A stretch of 64,000 nucleotides of DNA from Betaproteobacteria bacterium (GTDB taxonomy: Bacteria > Pseudomonadota > Gammaproteobacteria > Burkholderiales > SG8-39). The position numbers and the translations under genes were made by a program. Positions 26,195 to 35,812 of the stretch are shown here, piece after piece (the stretch's first letter is position 1; each line of letters starts with the position of its first letter). The notes under the pieces were generated by a model. That model was given only the letters and a program-made list of their open reading frames with translations. It was not told the origin of the DNA and searched no databases. The DNA lies in NCBI GenBank assembly GCA_016195915.1, contig JACPYS010000026.1, positions 1-64,000 of the forward strand. The letters are read 5' to 3'.

Positions 26195-26959
26195 ATGAGC
26201 CGGCCCAAAATCACGACGGTCAAATCGGCGGACCGGGTGCTCGACCTGCTCGAGCTGCTCAGCCGCAAAGGCAAGGCGATGTCGCACACCGAGCTTGCGG
26301 CGGCGCTCGCGATACCCAAGAGCAGCCTTTCGCAGCTGCTCGGCAACCTCACGGCGCGCGGCTATCTCGCGTTCACGCCGGGAAGCGGCACCTACGCGCT
26401 CGGCCCGGGATTTTTCGCGTTGCTGCGGCGCGGGCGCGACGGGGTCGACGTTGCAGCCGCGTCAGAGCCGATCCTCGAGCGACTGACTGCGACGACCGGC
26501 GAATCCTCCTCCTTCAATGTGTATCGAAAGGACTGCGTCGAGCGTGTCAGCGGCGTGGACTCGCCTCACGTGCTCACCTACCGCATGACCGTGGGCACGC
26601 GGTTCATGATGCATTCGTCTTCGGCCGGCAAGGCCGTGCTTGCTGCGCTGCCGCCGGAGGAGCGCGAGCGCTTCCTGTCGGGCATACGGCTGGAGCGGCG
26701 CACCGAGGCGACGGTAAGGACGGTCGCGGAGTTGCGGCGCCAACTGCTTCGCGCAGCCAGGGAAGGCGTCGCCTACTCCGAGGGAGAACACATGCCCGGA
26801 GTATCCGCGGTCGCCACCGCGGTGCGTCGTGCCGACGGCTATCCGATCGGCGCGATCAATGTCGCGATTCCCAGCGTGCGCGCCACGCCCGCGCTGCGCG
26901 CAATTTGCATTCGCGCGCTGCACGAGGCGCGCGACGCGCTCGAGCGGGACCTGTCTTGA
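26195..26959 (+). CDS. IclR-family transcriptional regulator
   Basis: A 254-residue regulator with the IclR winged HTH at about residues 10-70 (SADRVLDLLELLSRKG, AALAIPKSSLSQLLGNLTARG) and a C-terminal effector domain containing MMHSSSAGKAVLAALPPEER, VAYSEGEHMPGVSAVATAV and INVAIPSVRATP. A ribosome-binding site ACGGAAGGA supports the ATG. The next genes on the strand encode a racemase-superfamily enzyme, receptor and flavoprotein; regulation of these is a fair inference. Confidence 0.92.
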   Translation: MSRPKITTVKSADRVLDLLELLSRKGKAMSHTELAAALAIPKSSLSQLLGNLTARGYLAFTPGSGTYALGPGFFALLRRGRDGVDVAAASEPILERLTATTGESSSFNVYRKDCVERVSGVDSPHVLTYRMTVGTRFMMHSSSAGKAVLAALPPEERERFLSGIRLERRTEATVRTVAELRRQLLRAAREGVAYSEGEHMPGVSAVATAVRRADGYPIGAINVAIPSVRATPALRAICIRALHEARDALERDLS

Positions 26960-27063
26960 CAGCAGTCCGGGTGCGGTGTTCAATTACGCGATCAAGTTCA
27001 TGGATATGAACCAGCCGCATTTTGACGCGCGGCATTCTTTCAACTCCTCTACAGGGGCTCGAC

Positions 27064-27873
27064 ATGGAACTTCGCAGAGCGGATCTCGGCAAGCACCCAC
27101 TTTGGTATTCGAACCAGGGCTGGCGGGCGAGGATCGGCATCGTCTACCCGGGTGCAGGCTTCCATCACATCGGCGACTTCCACAAGATTGCGCCCAAGGG
27201 TGTCGCGGTGGGCGCGGCAGCGGTGCCGCGGCACAAGGACGAAAGCGCGGAAGCGATGATGCACCTGGACGAAAAAGTGGTCGAGACGGCCATGATCCTC
27301 GCCGCCAGCCAGCCCGACGTGATCGGCTGGATCTGCACTGCCGGCAGCTTCATGAAGGGCAAGGGGCACGACGAGCGCCTGGTGCGCGAGATGGAGGCCG
27401 CCACGGGCATCCCGTGCACGACCACCTCGACCGCCATGATGGCCGCATTCCGGCAACTCGGCATCAAGAAACTCTCGATGTGCACGCCTTACCCCAATCC
27501 GGTCAACGACATCGAGAAGAAGTTCCTCGAGGACAACGGATTCAAGGTGCTGCGCTGCGAGGGGCTCGATCTCGTCGACAACAACATCCTCGCGCATCTC
27601 CCGCCGAGCGTGATCTATCGGCTTGCGAAGGCCGTGGACACACCGGAGTCGGATGGCGTGTTTATCAGTTGCACCGGGATCGACGCGCTGGACGTGATCG
27701 AGGCGCTCGAGCAGGACCTCGGCAAGCCGGTGGTGACGTCCAACCAGGCGGCCTACTGGATGTGCTTCAAGATGGCCGGTATCGGCGAACCCATCGAAGG
27801 CTACGGCCGGCTCCTGCGCGAGCCGCGCTATCGGACGCCCGGGGAGCAGGAACGCCGGTTGATGGCGGTCTGA
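27064..27873 (+). CDS. Asp/Glu racemase superfamily enzyme (maleate isomerase/arylmalonate decarboxylase-like)
   Basis: A 269-residue protein whose two Cys segments, WICTAGSFMKG and ISCTGIDALDV, sit where maleate cis-trans isomerase and arylmalonate decarboxylase carry their catalytic cysteines. The N-terminus ARIGIVYPGAGFHHIGDFHKIAPKG and the strand TTTSTAMMAAFRQLGIKKL also fit that group. Isomerisation of a maleate-like dicarboxylate or decarboxylation of a malonate are both possible. I chose the ATG at 27064 (MELRRADL) over one 14 codons upstream because that region lacks family similarity. A receptor gene follows 17 bp later. Confidence 0.8.
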   Translation: MELRRADLGKHPLWYSNQGWRARIGIVYPGAGFHHIGDFHKIAPKGVAVGAAAVPRHKDESAEAMMHLDEKVVETAMILAASQPDVIGWICTAGSFMKGKGHDERLVREMEAATGIPCTTTSTAMMAAFRQLGIKKLSMCTPYPNPVNDIEKKFLEDNGFKVLRCEGLDLVDNNILAHLPPSVIYRLAKAVDTPESDGVFISCTGIDALDVIEALEQDLGKPVVTSNQAAYWMCFKMAGIGEPIEGYGRLLREPRYRTPGEQERRLMAV

Positions 27874-27890
27874 TACGCAAGGGGGAGACA

Positions 27891-28871
27891 ATGAGGCGCA
27901 ATTCGGTTCGGGCAACGCTGTTTGCTCTGGCGGCGCTGTGGCTGGCCGCGATGCTGCCGTTGCACTCGCTCGCGGCGGGCTATCCGGAAAAGTCGATCAC
28001 GATCGTGGTCCCGTACCCCGCGGGCGGGGTCATGGACCTCACTGCGCGCGCCCTTGCCGACAGTCTGACGGCCTACGTGTCGCAATCCGTCGTCGTGCTC
28101 AACAAGAGCGGCGCGGGCGCGACGATCGGCGGGAATGCGGTCGCGACGGCGGACCCCGACGGCTATACGCTCGGTTTCTTCCCGGTGGCGGCGGCGGTGC
28201 CGGAAGTGTTTCGATTCGCCTACAGTGCCCCGTATTCGAGCCGCGATCTCAAGCCGATTTCCGCAGTGGCGGCGACGGCGATGTCGTTTGCGGTCAAGGC
28301 GGATTCTCCGATCAGGAGCATGAAGGATGTGGTCGAACTCGCGCGCAAGAGCGGCGGACTGCTGATCGGGACGCCCGGCAAGCAGACGCTGCCCTCGATG
28401 ATCATGGTCAAGATGGCGGCCAAGGAGGGCGTGAAGCTCGAAGACGCGCCGTTCGGCGGCGATTCGAAAACCCTGCCCGCACTGCTCGGCGGGCACGTCG
28501 AGGTCGGCGCGATCGATTTTGCCGCGATCAAGTCATCGGTGGAAGCCGGCAAGATCAGGGTGCTGGCGGTGTGCACCGAGAAAAGGATCGATCTGGCACC
28601 CGACATTCCTACGGTGCTCGAGCTGGGCTACGAATTGCCCTATGTCTCCTCGCTCGGCCTGTTTGGTCCGAAGGACCTTCCCGAGAGCGTCGCGCGGCGG
28701 CTCGACGAGCTCGTGTCGAAGATCGTCAGCGAGCCCAAGTTCGCCGGCCGGATGAAGGATATGTCGATCCAGGTTGCGTACAAGGACTCCGCCAGCTACC
28801 GACCGGCACTCGTGCGGGACCGCGACAACCTCGAGGCGTTCTTCACCCAGCAGGGCATGTACAAGAAGTAG
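27891..28871 (+). CDS. Bug/TctC-family receptor
   Basis: A 326-residue receptor with a long signal peptide (about 1-30, ending HSLAAG). Landmarks are ITIVVPYPAGGVMDLTARAL, NKSGAGATIGGNAV and DPDGYTLGF; the usual HVPYKG segment is replaced by DAPFGGDSKTLPALLGG, so the ligand pocket is atypical. GGGGGAG precedes the ATG. It sits between the racemase-superfamily enzyme and an FAD oxidoreductase, suggesting a three-gene uptake and conversion unit. Confidence 0.9.
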   Translation: MRRNSVRATLFALAALWLAAMLPLHSLAAGYPEKSITIVVPYPAGGVMDLTARALADSLTAYVSQSVVVLNKSGAGATIGGNAVATADPDGYTLGFFPVAAAVPEVFRFAYSAPYSSRDLKPISAVAATAMSFAVKADSPIRSMKDVVELARKSGGLLIGTPGKQTLPSMIMVKMAAKEGVKLEDAPFGGDSKTLPALLGGHVEVGAIDFAAIKSSVEAGKIRVLAVCTEKRIDLAPDIPTVLELGYELPYVSSLGLFGPKDLPESVARRLDELVSKIVSEPKFAGRMKDMSIQVAYKDSASYRPALVRDRDNLEAFFTQQGMYKK

Positions 28872-28892
28872 CGATCGCATGGAGCTGACGAC

Positions 28893-30290
28893 ATGAGCAG
28901 GAAGCCAGCACCGGTGTTGGAACCGGGACGTGAAACGCCGGTTCTGGGCGAGTACGAAGTCGTGGTTCTGGGCGGCGGGCCGGCGGGAATCATCGCCGCC
29001 GCGGCTGCGGGACGCACCGGGCGTTCCACGCTCGTGATCGAGCGCTATGGATTCCTGGGCGGTGCCGGGACCGCCGCAGGTGTGACCAATTTTTGCGGGC
29101 TGCATGCCAATGTGCACGGCGTGCCCAAACGCGTGGTGCATGGGCTCTCGAGCGAGTTCACCGAGCGCATCGATCGTCTGGGTGGCCTGAACCCGCCGCA
29201 CATGTCGCTCGCCGGGAAGATCACCGCGCAGGCCTACGACACCTCGGCCTACAAAATCGCGGCCGACGAGTTTCTCGCGGCCTCCGGGGTCCGGATGCTG
29301 TTCCACGCATTCGGGGTCGGCATGAGCATGCGATCGGAACGGGACATCGACACCGTCCTGATCGAGAGCAAATCCGGCCGTCAGGCCATTCGCGGACGGA
29401 TGTTCATCGATTGCTCCGGCGATGGCGATCTCTCGGCGTGGGCGGGAGCGCCCTACGAGCTCGGAGACGGCGCGGGAAACATGCTCTACCCCTCCACCCA
29501 CTTCCGCATCAATGGCGTGGATCCGCTCAAGGCGGGCCGGGCCTGGGAACTCATCCCGAAGCTGATGGAGGAGGCGGAAAAACAGGGCCGGCGCTTCCCG
29601 CGCAAGGGCGCACTGGTCCGGCCCCAGAAGAACCCGATCGAGTGGCGTGCAAACGTCACTCAGATCAGGAATCCCGATGGCACTGCGGTGAGCGGCATCG
29701 ACGTCGAGCAGTTGAGCTACGGCGAGATCGAGGGCCGGCGCCAGAGCTGGGACGTGTTCGAGTTCATCAAGGGCGCAACGCCGGGGTTCGAGAACTCCTA
29801 CATCGTCGACATCGCGCCGCAGATCGGCATCCGAGAGACGCGCCGCATCGTCGGAGAGTACATGGTGTCGGAGAACGACATCCTCGAGTGCGCGAGCTTT
29901 TCCGATTCGATCGGCGTCAACGGCTGGCCGGTGGAGGCGCATGTTCCCGGCGCCGTGGTGCTCAAGTTCCCGAAAATTCCGGAATCGCGCGGCTTCAACC
30001 AGCTTCCTTACCGCATGATCGTGCCCAGGAAGATCGACAACCTGTTCGTTGCCGGGCGTTGCGCGTCGATGACGCACGACGGCCAGTCTTCGGCGCGTGT
30101 TTCGGGCTCGTGCTTCGTGATGGGGCAGGCCGCCGGCACTGCCGCGGACCTCGCGTTGGGCTCGGGCGTAATGCCACGCGCCCTCGACGTGAAGATGCTG
30201 CAGAAGACCTTGCAGGCAGATGGTGCCTATCTCGGCATGGAAACCGAGCGTGCCGTGCTGGAAGCCCCCAGGGCATTAGTGCCGGCGTAG
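28893..30290 (+). CDS. FAD-dependent oxidoreductase (FAD_oxidored family)
   Basis: A 465-residue flavoprotein with the N-terminal dinucleotide fold YEVVVLGGGPAGIIAAAAAG, followed by LVIERYGFLGGAGTAAGVT, a form seen in the family of putative FAD dehydrogenases with a glycine-rich FLGG segment. A second nucleotide contact FIDCSGDGDLSAWAGAP lies near residue 170, and the C-terminus has DNLFVAGRCASMTHDGQSSARV. There is no signal peptide or visible iron-sulfur motif. The substrate is unknown; by context it acts on the product of the racemase-superfamily enzyme upstream. Confidence 0.85.
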   Translation: MSRKPAPVLEPGRETPVLGEYEVVVLGGGPAGIIAAAAAGRTGRSTLVIERYGFLGGAGTAAGVTNFCGLHANVHGVPKRVVHGLSSEFTERIDRLGGLNPPHMSLAGKITAQAYDTSAYKIAADEFLAASGVRMLFHAFGVGMSMRSERDIDTVLIESKSGRQAIRGRMFIDCSGDGDLSAWAGAPYELGDGAGNMLYPSTHFRINGVDPLKAGRAWELIPKLMEEAEKQGRRFPRKGALVRPQKNPIEWRANVTQIRNPDGTAVSGIDVEQLSYGEIEGRRQSWDVFEFIKGATPGFENSYIVDIAPQIGIRETRRIVGEYMVSENDILECASFSDSIGVNGWPVEAHVPGAVVLKFPKIPESRGFNQLPYRMIVPRKIDNLFVAGRCASMTHDGQSSARVSGSCFVMGQAAGTAADLALGSGVMPRALDVKMLQKTLQADGAYLGMETERAVLEAPRALVPA

Positions 30291-30351
30291 CGACATGGGA
30301 TGAAGCTGGGTGATGACAACAGGGCCATGACGTGCACTCGGGACCTTGCGC

Positions 30352-31416
30352 TCAGGACCTTCTGTGGAACCACAACATCGACAGCAGCGCGGCGGCGATC
30401 ACGAGGAGGGCGGTGGCGGCACTGAACAGCGCGCTGACTTCGGTCTCCTGGCGTTCCATGCCGAACTTCGAATTCAGGCTTTGATACACCTTGCTCAGGT
30501 CGGTCCCGGAGGCCGCATGGAAATACTCGGCGCCGGTGATGTTCGCCACGGCCTTGAGCGTTTCCTCGTCCAGGCGCACCCAGAACGACATGCCCTCGAA
30601 ACCGATGGTCCCGCCATCGCGGGTGCCGAATCCCACCGTGAAAACGCGAACGCCGCGATCCGCCGCCATCTTTGCAGCCTCGATCGGATCGGGGCCGGTG
30701 GTGCGCCGGCCGTCGCTGATCAGGACGATCGCGCCCGAGGTGTAGGAGCCCGGAGCGACCGGCTTGAAGTCCTTCTTCTCCGTCCTGCCTGCCTTGCGCG
30801 TGCGATCGATGCTGGCGCCGCCGCCGCCGTAGCGCGAGAAGGCGCTGTCGAATACGGCGGCCTCGAGATCGATACCGGCATCGGGAAACAGCTGCGCGAG
30901 CGAGAGCAGCAGTCCGCTGCCGGTGGCGGTCGCGCGCTGGAGCGCGAAGCGGTCGATGGCGGCGAGCATTTCCTCGCGGTTTTCGGTGATCGTCTGGACG
31001 ACGGACGCGGTGCCCGCGAACGTGACGATGCCGAGGCGGACATTCTTCGGCAGTTCATGTATGAAGGTTTTTGCGGCGGCCTGCGCGGCGGTGATGCGGT
31101 TGGGCTCGACGTCCGCAGCCAGCATGCTGCGCGAGACATCCATTGCGAGGATGATCGTCATGTGTTCCGATGGCAGCGTGACAGTGGCGCTCGGCCGCGC
31201 GCTCGCCACGATCGCAGCGATCATGGCGAGAAGAAAAAGCGCGGGCGGCACGTGGCGCCGGATCCCCTGGCGTGGATCGAGCGCCTCGCGCAGCAGCATC
31301 AGGCTGGCGTAACGGATCGCAGCTTTCCGTTTTCTGCGCAGCGCGTAGATGTACGCGGCGACGAGCACCGGTACCGCGAGCAGCAGCCAAAGCACTTCGG
31401 GCCACAGAAACCGCAT
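30352..31416 (-). CDS. VWA-domain membrane protein, BatA-like
   Basis: A 354-residue inner-membrane protein. Two N-terminal membrane segments (about 8-26 and 58-74) flank a short cytoplasmic loop; the VWA domain follows with the metal site DVSRS at 93-97, the later Thr in TGSGLLLSL and IVLISDGRRTTGPDP; a C-terminal membrane helix (about 330-350) anchors it. This is the layout of BatA/BatB of Bacteroides aerotolerance clusters. It lies on the strand opposite to the protease-MoxR-DUF58-VWA run and is a paralogue of the VWA protein at 34582, sharing FLWP..L..L.AVP..V and the PNRITAAQ motif. Confidence 0.9.
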   Translation of the reverse strand: MRFLWPEVLWLLLAVPVLVAAYIYALRRKRKAAIRYASLMLLREALDPRQGIRRHVPPALFLLAMIAAIVASARPSATVTLPSEHMTIILAMDVSRSMLAADVEPNRITAAQAAAKTFIHELPKNVRLGIVTFAGTASVVQTITENREEMLAAIDRFALQRATATGSGLLLSLAQLFPDAGIDLEAAVFDSAFSRYGGGGASIDRTRKAGRTEKKDFKPVAPGSYTSGAIVLISDGRRTTGPDPIEAAKMAADRGVRVFTVGFGTRDGGTIGFEGMSFWVRLDEETLKAVANITGAEYFHAASGTDLSKVYQSLNSKFGMERQETEVSALFSAATALLVIAAALLSMLWFHRRS

Positions 31417-31540
31417 CGATCCTCCTTGCAGGGGCCTGCACGCCTAATTTATCACTGTCGGTGCGCGGGATCAGGCGGAGCGTGTTACCGTTTCACCTGC
31501 CCGCGATTTGCCTGGATGCGCCCGGTTGGGTAATTGATCG

Positions 31541-32458
31541 ATGAAGAGAGCAGCGCTCTACAGCAGCACCAACCGTTCGCGGGGGACTGCCTCGCGCCCC
31601 GCATCCGTTGCGGAGGCAGCTGCGCCGGCCACACCCGGTCGGGTCCGCGCGCTCTTCCTGGATTTGCTCCGGCGCCATGAACGCCCGGTCATTTTCCTCG
31701 GGGGAGCACTCGTTGCGGCCACGCTGGTGCTGGCTTTCCTGGCGCTCCAGCCATCGCCGGTCGAAGTTTCCCAGGAAGACATCGACGCCGCGGTCCTTCA
31801 TACGCTCGAGAACAAGACTCTCCCCTCGCGGGCGGCCAAGGCGGCGGAGTCCGTACGCGAGTCTGTGGTGCGCGTGCGGGGCTATTCCGTGGACCCCAAG
31901 GATCCCGACGCGGGGGAAAAGGAGCGAAGCGTGGGCTCGGGTGTGGTGATCGTCGACGAGGGGATCATCCTTACGAATCTGCACGTCGTCGCCGGCGTCA
32001 GCCGGGTCAGCGTCACGTTCTTCGACGGCATGGAGTCCGAAGCGGAAATGGTGGGCGCGCACCCGGAGAACGATCTCGCCGTGATTCGCGCGCTGAAGAT
32101 TCCCGACGATCTGCCGTCGGCAACTCTTGGTTCCACGCACAAGCTACAGCCCGGCGACGAGGTCGTCGCCGTGGGGTTTCCGTTCGGCATCGGCCCGTCG
32201 GTGTCCGCGGGCGTGGTCTCGGGTCTCGGTCGCGAATTCCGCTCGCCGGAAGGCGAGCGCCTGCTCAAGAATCTCATCCAGTTCGACGCCGCCGTCAATC
32301 CGGGCAATTCCGGCGGTCCGCTGGTCACGATGGGCGGGGAAGTGATCGGTATCGTGACGGCCATCCTGAACCCGACCGAGGCGCGGACCTTCATCGGCAT
32401 CGGCTTCGCCGCAACCATCGAGGCCGCGGGAAGCGCGGTCGGCATCCCGCCGTTCTGA
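31541..32458 (+). CDS. Membrane-anchored trypsin-like serine protease, HtrA/DegS-like without PDZ
   Basis: A 305-residue protease with a membrane helix at about 49-69 and a periplasmic trypsin fold. The catalytic triad is visible: His148 in TNLHVVAG, Asp178 in ENDLAVI, Ser257 in NPGNSGGP. The chain ends at residue 305, right after the protease domain, so it lacks the PDZ domain(s) of DegP/DegS. An N-terminal Ala/Arg-rich stretch of about 45 residues lies in the cytoplasm. It heads a run with MoxR ATPase and VWA proteins (36 bp to moxR), an unusual partner for a Bat-like set. It may cleave or sense misfolded envelope proteins. Confidence 0.9.
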   Translation: MKRAALYSSTNRSRGTASRPASVAEAAAPATPGRVRALFLDLLRRHERPVIFLGGALVAATLVLAFLALQPSPVEVSQEDIDAAVLHTLENKTLPSRAAKAAESVRESVVRVRGYSVDPKDPDAGEKERSVGSGVVIVDEGIILTNLHVVAGVSRVSVTFFDGMESEAEMVGAHPENDLAVIRALKIPDDLPSATLGSTHKLQPGDEVVAVGFPFGIGPSVSAGVVSGLGREFRSPEGERLLKNLIQFDAAVNPGNSGGPLVTMGGEVIGIVTAILNPTEARTFIGIGFAATIEAAGSAVGIPPF

Positions 32459-32493
32459 TCGCCGCGAGAATTGCACCATGAGGAACAGAACCC

Positions 32494-33537
32494 ATGAATG
32501 AAGACGTGATGCCGCGCAGCGCGACAGGTTCCAACACCGCGAGGAGCGATATCGCCACGCTCATGGAGAGCGTCCTGTACGAGGTCAAGCGCGTCGTGGT
32601 TGGCCAGGACCACTTTCTCGAGCGCGTGCTGGTCGCGATGCTCGCGCAGGGCCACCTGCTGGTCGAGGGCGTGCCAGGGCTTGCCAAGACGCTTACCGTG
32701 AAGACCCTGGCGCGGACGCTGCGGGGCGAGTTCAAACGCATCCAGTTCACCCCCGACCTCCTGCCTGCCGACCTTGTCGGCACGCGTATGTACAACCAGA
32801 AAACGGGCGATTTCAGCACCAGCCTCGGGCCGGTGTTCACGAACCTGCTGCTCGCCGACGAAATCAACCGGGCCCCTGCCAAGGTGCAAAGCGCGCTGCT
32901 CGAGGTGATGCAGGAGCGCCAGGTCACGATCGCCGGGCAGACGCACAAGGTTCCCGAGCCGTTCCTCGTGATGGCGACGCAGAACCCGATCGAGACCGAG
33001 GGCACCTATCCGCTGCCCGAGGCGCAGATCGACCGCTTCATGATGAAGATCCTGATCGGTTATCCGACCGAGGAAGAAGAGTTCGTGATCGTCGAGCGCG
33101 TGACCGGGCCTGCGACCGATGTGGCCGCGGTGGCCACCCCCGAGCAGTTGTGCGCACTGCAACGCGAGTGCCGCAAGATCTATGTCGACCCCCAGCTCAT
33201 CATGTACGCAGTGAAGCTGGTGACCGCCACGCGGCGCCCCGATCGCTACGGAGTCGGGGACATCGGGCGCTACATCACCTTTGGCGCAAGCCCGCGCGCG
33301 ACCATCTGCCTTATCGAAGGCGCCCGCGCGCTTGCGTTCCTGCGCGCCCGGCACTACGTGCTGCCCGAGGACGTCACCGACCTGGCGCCCGACGTACTGC
33401 GTCACCGGCTGGTGCTCTCCTACGAGGCGCTCTCGGACGCTCAGACACCCGATCAGCTGATCATGCGCATCATGCAGGCGATCCCGATGCCCGAAAAACC
33501 GCTCGCTACCCATGTTCGAGTGGCGGTCGAAGCTTAA
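32494..33537 (+). CDS. MoxR-family AAA+ ATPase
   Basis: A 347-residue ATPase. Walker A is GVPGLAKT (59-66), Walker B LLLADEINR (about 121-129), sensor 1 is in MATQNPIETEG, and the arginine region PEAQIDRFMMKI is typical of MoxR proteins. The C-terminal lid domain contains VGDIGRYITFGASPRATICL. MoxR ATPases act as chaperones that insert metals or activate VWA-domain partners; here a DUF58 gene overlaps its 3' end by 26 bp and a VWA gene follows, which matches the standard MoxR-DUF58-VWA module. Confidence 0.94.
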   Translation: MNEDVMPRSATGSNTARSDIATLMESVLYEVKRVVVGQDHFLERVLVAMLAQGHLLVEGVPGLAKTLTVKTLARTLRGEFKRIQFTPDLLPADLVGTRMYNQKTGDFSTSLGPVFTNLLLADEINRAPAKVQSALLEVMQERQVTIAGQTHKVPEPFLVMATQNPIETEGTYPLPEAQIDRFMMKILIGYPTEEEEFVIVERVTGPATDVAAVATPEQLCALQRECRKIYVDPQLIMYAVKLVTATRRPDRYGVGDIGRYITFGASPRATICLIEGARALAFLRARHYVLPEDVTDLAPDVLRHRLVLSYEALSDAQTPDQLIMRIMQAIPMPEKPLATHVRVAVEA

Positions 33538-34576
33538 GGGGGCGGGTTCGCGGCAAGCGCGCGGCGACGGAACCGGCGCGGTGGCTGCGAAAGCAGGCGA
33601 AGCGGCGTTGCATGACGCAGCTGCGGGCCGGAAACGGGTCGATCCGGAAGCCTTGCTGCGCCGGCTCGAGTGGACCGTCATCCGCCGGCTCGACGGCCTG
33701 CTGCAGGGCGACTATCGCACGCTGTTGCGCGGCTTCGGCCTCGATCTGGCCGACCTGCGCGAGTACCAGACGCACGACGACGTGCGTTACATGGACTGGA
33801 ACGTCACCGAGAGGCTGCAGGTCCCTCACGTGCGCGAGTTCCAGGAGGACCGCGAGATCACGGCCTGGTTCCTGCTCGATCTGAGCGGATCGGTCGATTT
33901 CGGCTCGCACAACGTGCGCAAGCGCGCGATTTCGGCCGAACTCGTCGCGGTGCTCGCGCGCCTGCTCACACGGCGCGGCAATCGCGTTGGCGCCGTGCTC
34001 TATGGCGACCACGCGAATCAGGTGATCCCGGCGCGCGGCGGCCGGCGCCAGGTGCTCCACCTGCTCGATCGAATGCTGCGCATGGGCAAGCAAGCGGACG
34101 CGCAAGTCGCCCGGAATGCGCCCGGCAAGGAAACCGATCTGGGCGCACTGCTGGATCAAGCCCAGCAGTTGATGAAACGCCGCTCGGTGGTGTTCATCGT
34201 ATCGGACTTCATCAGCACCCCCGGATGTAGCAAGGGCCTCGCGCTGCTCGCCCGGCGGCACGAGATCGTCGCGGTGCGGCTCTACGACCCGATGGAGCAG
34301 GAACTCCCCGACCTCGGCCTCATCGTCCTGCAGGATGCGGAGACCGGCGAGCAGCTCTTCGTCGACACGCACGATCGGGATTTCCGCGAGCGGTTTGCGC
34401 AGGCGGCGGCGCGGCGCGAAGCGGCGTTGCGCGCGGCGCTCGTCGAGGCCGGCGTCGACTGCCTTGAACTCGCGACCGACGATCACCTCGGTGAAGCGCT
34501 GCTTCGCTTCACCGAACTGCGCAAGATGCGCAGCCGCCTTGCCGGCGGCGGCGTGCACAGGCCGGTGGCGGGTTGA
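33512..34576 (+). CDS. DUF58-domain protein
   Basis: A 354-residue protein with the DUF58 signature LADLREYQTHDDVRYMDWNV followed by FQEDREITAWFLLDLSGSVDF, a VWA-like fold with a degenerate metal site (DLSGS). A 45-residue N-terminal extension is Gly/Ala/Lys-rich. No clear membrane helix is seen, unlike many DUF58 proteins. The start lies 26 bp inside moxR; an ATG there is preceded by GAAAAACCGC and the overlap suggests translational coupling. Likely the adaptor between MoxR and the VWA protein. Confidence 0.88.
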   Translation: MFEWRSKLKGAGSRQARGDGTGAVAAKAGEAALHDAAAGRKRVDPEALLRRLEWTVIRRLDGLLQGDYRTLLRGFGLDLADLREYQTHDDVRYMDWNVTERLQVPHVREFQEDREITAWFLLDLSGSVDFGSHNVRKRAISAELVAVLARLLTRRGNRVGAVLYGDHANQVIPARGGRRQVLHLLDRMLRMGKQADAQVARNAPGKETDLGALLDQAQQLMKRRSVVFIVSDFISTPGCSKGLALLARRHEIVAVRLYDPMEQELPDLGLIVLQDAETGEQLFVDTHDRDFRERFAQAAARREAALRAALVEAGVDCLELATDDHLGEALLRFTELRKMRSRLAGGGVHRPVAG

Positions 34577-34581
34577 ACACG

Positions 34582-35664
34582 ATGCCCGGCGCCTTGCCCG
34601 ATGTCAGCGGGGTGCGCTTCCTGTGGCCCGCGATGCTCGGGCTGCTCGTCGCCGTGCCGGCGCTGATCGTGCTTTACGTTCGGCTGATCGCGCGCCGGAG
34701 GGCGCTCGCCTTGCGCTATGCCAGTCTCGCGACGCTCGGGGAGGCGCCCGGCGCGACGGGCGCATTTGGCGCACTCCGGCGCCATTTCCCCGCAATCCTG
34801 CTGCTCGCGGGCCTCTCGGCGATGATCTTCGCGGTGGCGCGGCCGCAGGCGATGATTGCGCTGCCCTCGCGCACCGACGCGATCATTCTCGCGATGGACG
34901 TATCCGGAAGCATGCGTGCCACCGATGTCGCGCCGAACCGGATCACCGCCGCGCAGAACGCTGCCAAAGCCTTTGTCGCGGACCAGCCGGGGCAGGTGCG
35001 CATCGGCGTCGTGGCCATCGCCGCGACCGCTTCGCTCGTGCAGTCGCCCACCGACAAGCGCGAGGACATCAACCGTGCGATCGACCGATTCCAGCTTCAG
35101 CGCGGCACTGCCCTGGGCAGCGGTCTGGTGATATCGCTCGCAACGCTGCTGCCCGACGCAGCGATCGATGTCGAGAAGATCCTCACCGGCCGAAGCTCGC
35201 GCAACTGGGCCCGCGATCCGGCGCGACAGGCCGAAATCGACAGCTTCAAACCCGTGCCGCCGGGATCGAACCGCTCCGTTGCGATCGTGCTGCTCTCCGA
35301 CGGCGAGAGCAATACCGGCCCCGATCTGCTCGAGGCCGCGAAAATCGCGGCCGAGCGCGGCGTGCGCGTGTACACCGTGGGCGTCGGCACGCAGGAGGGG
35401 GCGACGCTCACCACCGATGGGTGGTCGATGCGGGTTCGGCTGGACGAGGACTCGCTGAAGAAGATTGCCACGATGACGCGCGGCGAATACTTTCGCGCGG
35501 GCAATGCGCTCGAGCTGAAAAAGATCTACCGGGACCTCAGTTTCCGCCTTGCGATGGGGAAAGGACGCGCCACCGAGGTCACGGCCATTTTCGTGGCGAT
35601 CGGCGCGGTGCTGGCGATGCTCGGAGCGCTCCTCTCGATGCTGCGCTCCAATCGGATCCTGTAA
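34582..35664 (+). CDS. VWA-domain membrane protein, BatA-like
   Basis: A 360-residue membrane protein with N-terminal helices (about 16-34 and 70-86), a VWA domain with intact metal site DVSGS (106-110), Thr in RGTALGSGLV and VLLSDGESNTGPD, and a C-terminal helix. A TTG at 34573 overlapping the DUF58 stop would add three residues and is an alternative start. It closes the protease-MoxR-DUF58-VWA run and is a paralogue of the minus-strand VWA protein at 30352. Confidence 0.9.
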   Translation: MPGALPDVSGVRFLWPAMLGLLVAVPALIVLYVRLIARRRALALRYASLATLGEAPGATGAFGALRRHFPAILLLAGLSAMIFAVARPQAMIALPSRTDAIILAMDVSGSMRATDVAPNRITAAQNAAKAFVADQPGQVRIGVVAIAATASLVQSPTDKREDINRAIDRFQLQRGTALGSGLVISLATLLPDAAIDVEKILTGRSSRNWARDPARQAEIDSFKPVPPGSNRSVAIVLLSDGESNTGPDLLEAAKIAAERGVRVYTVGVGTQEGATLTTDGWSMRVRLDEDSLKKIATMTRGEYFRAGNALELKKIYRDLSFRLAMGKGRATEVTAIFVAIGAVLAMLGALLSMLRSNRIL

Positions 35665-35812
35665 CGCGGCGCTCGCGCAGCCGCTCCGGTTGTAATACGG
35701 AACTCGCGAGCGGCTCGATTGCCGTGGCCGTTCGTTGTTTCGCAGCGTTGCGAGTCGTCTCCCGCCGAGGGGAGTATGAAGCGGCCTGGTTCCCTGATAT
35801 TTTCCACCTGCC

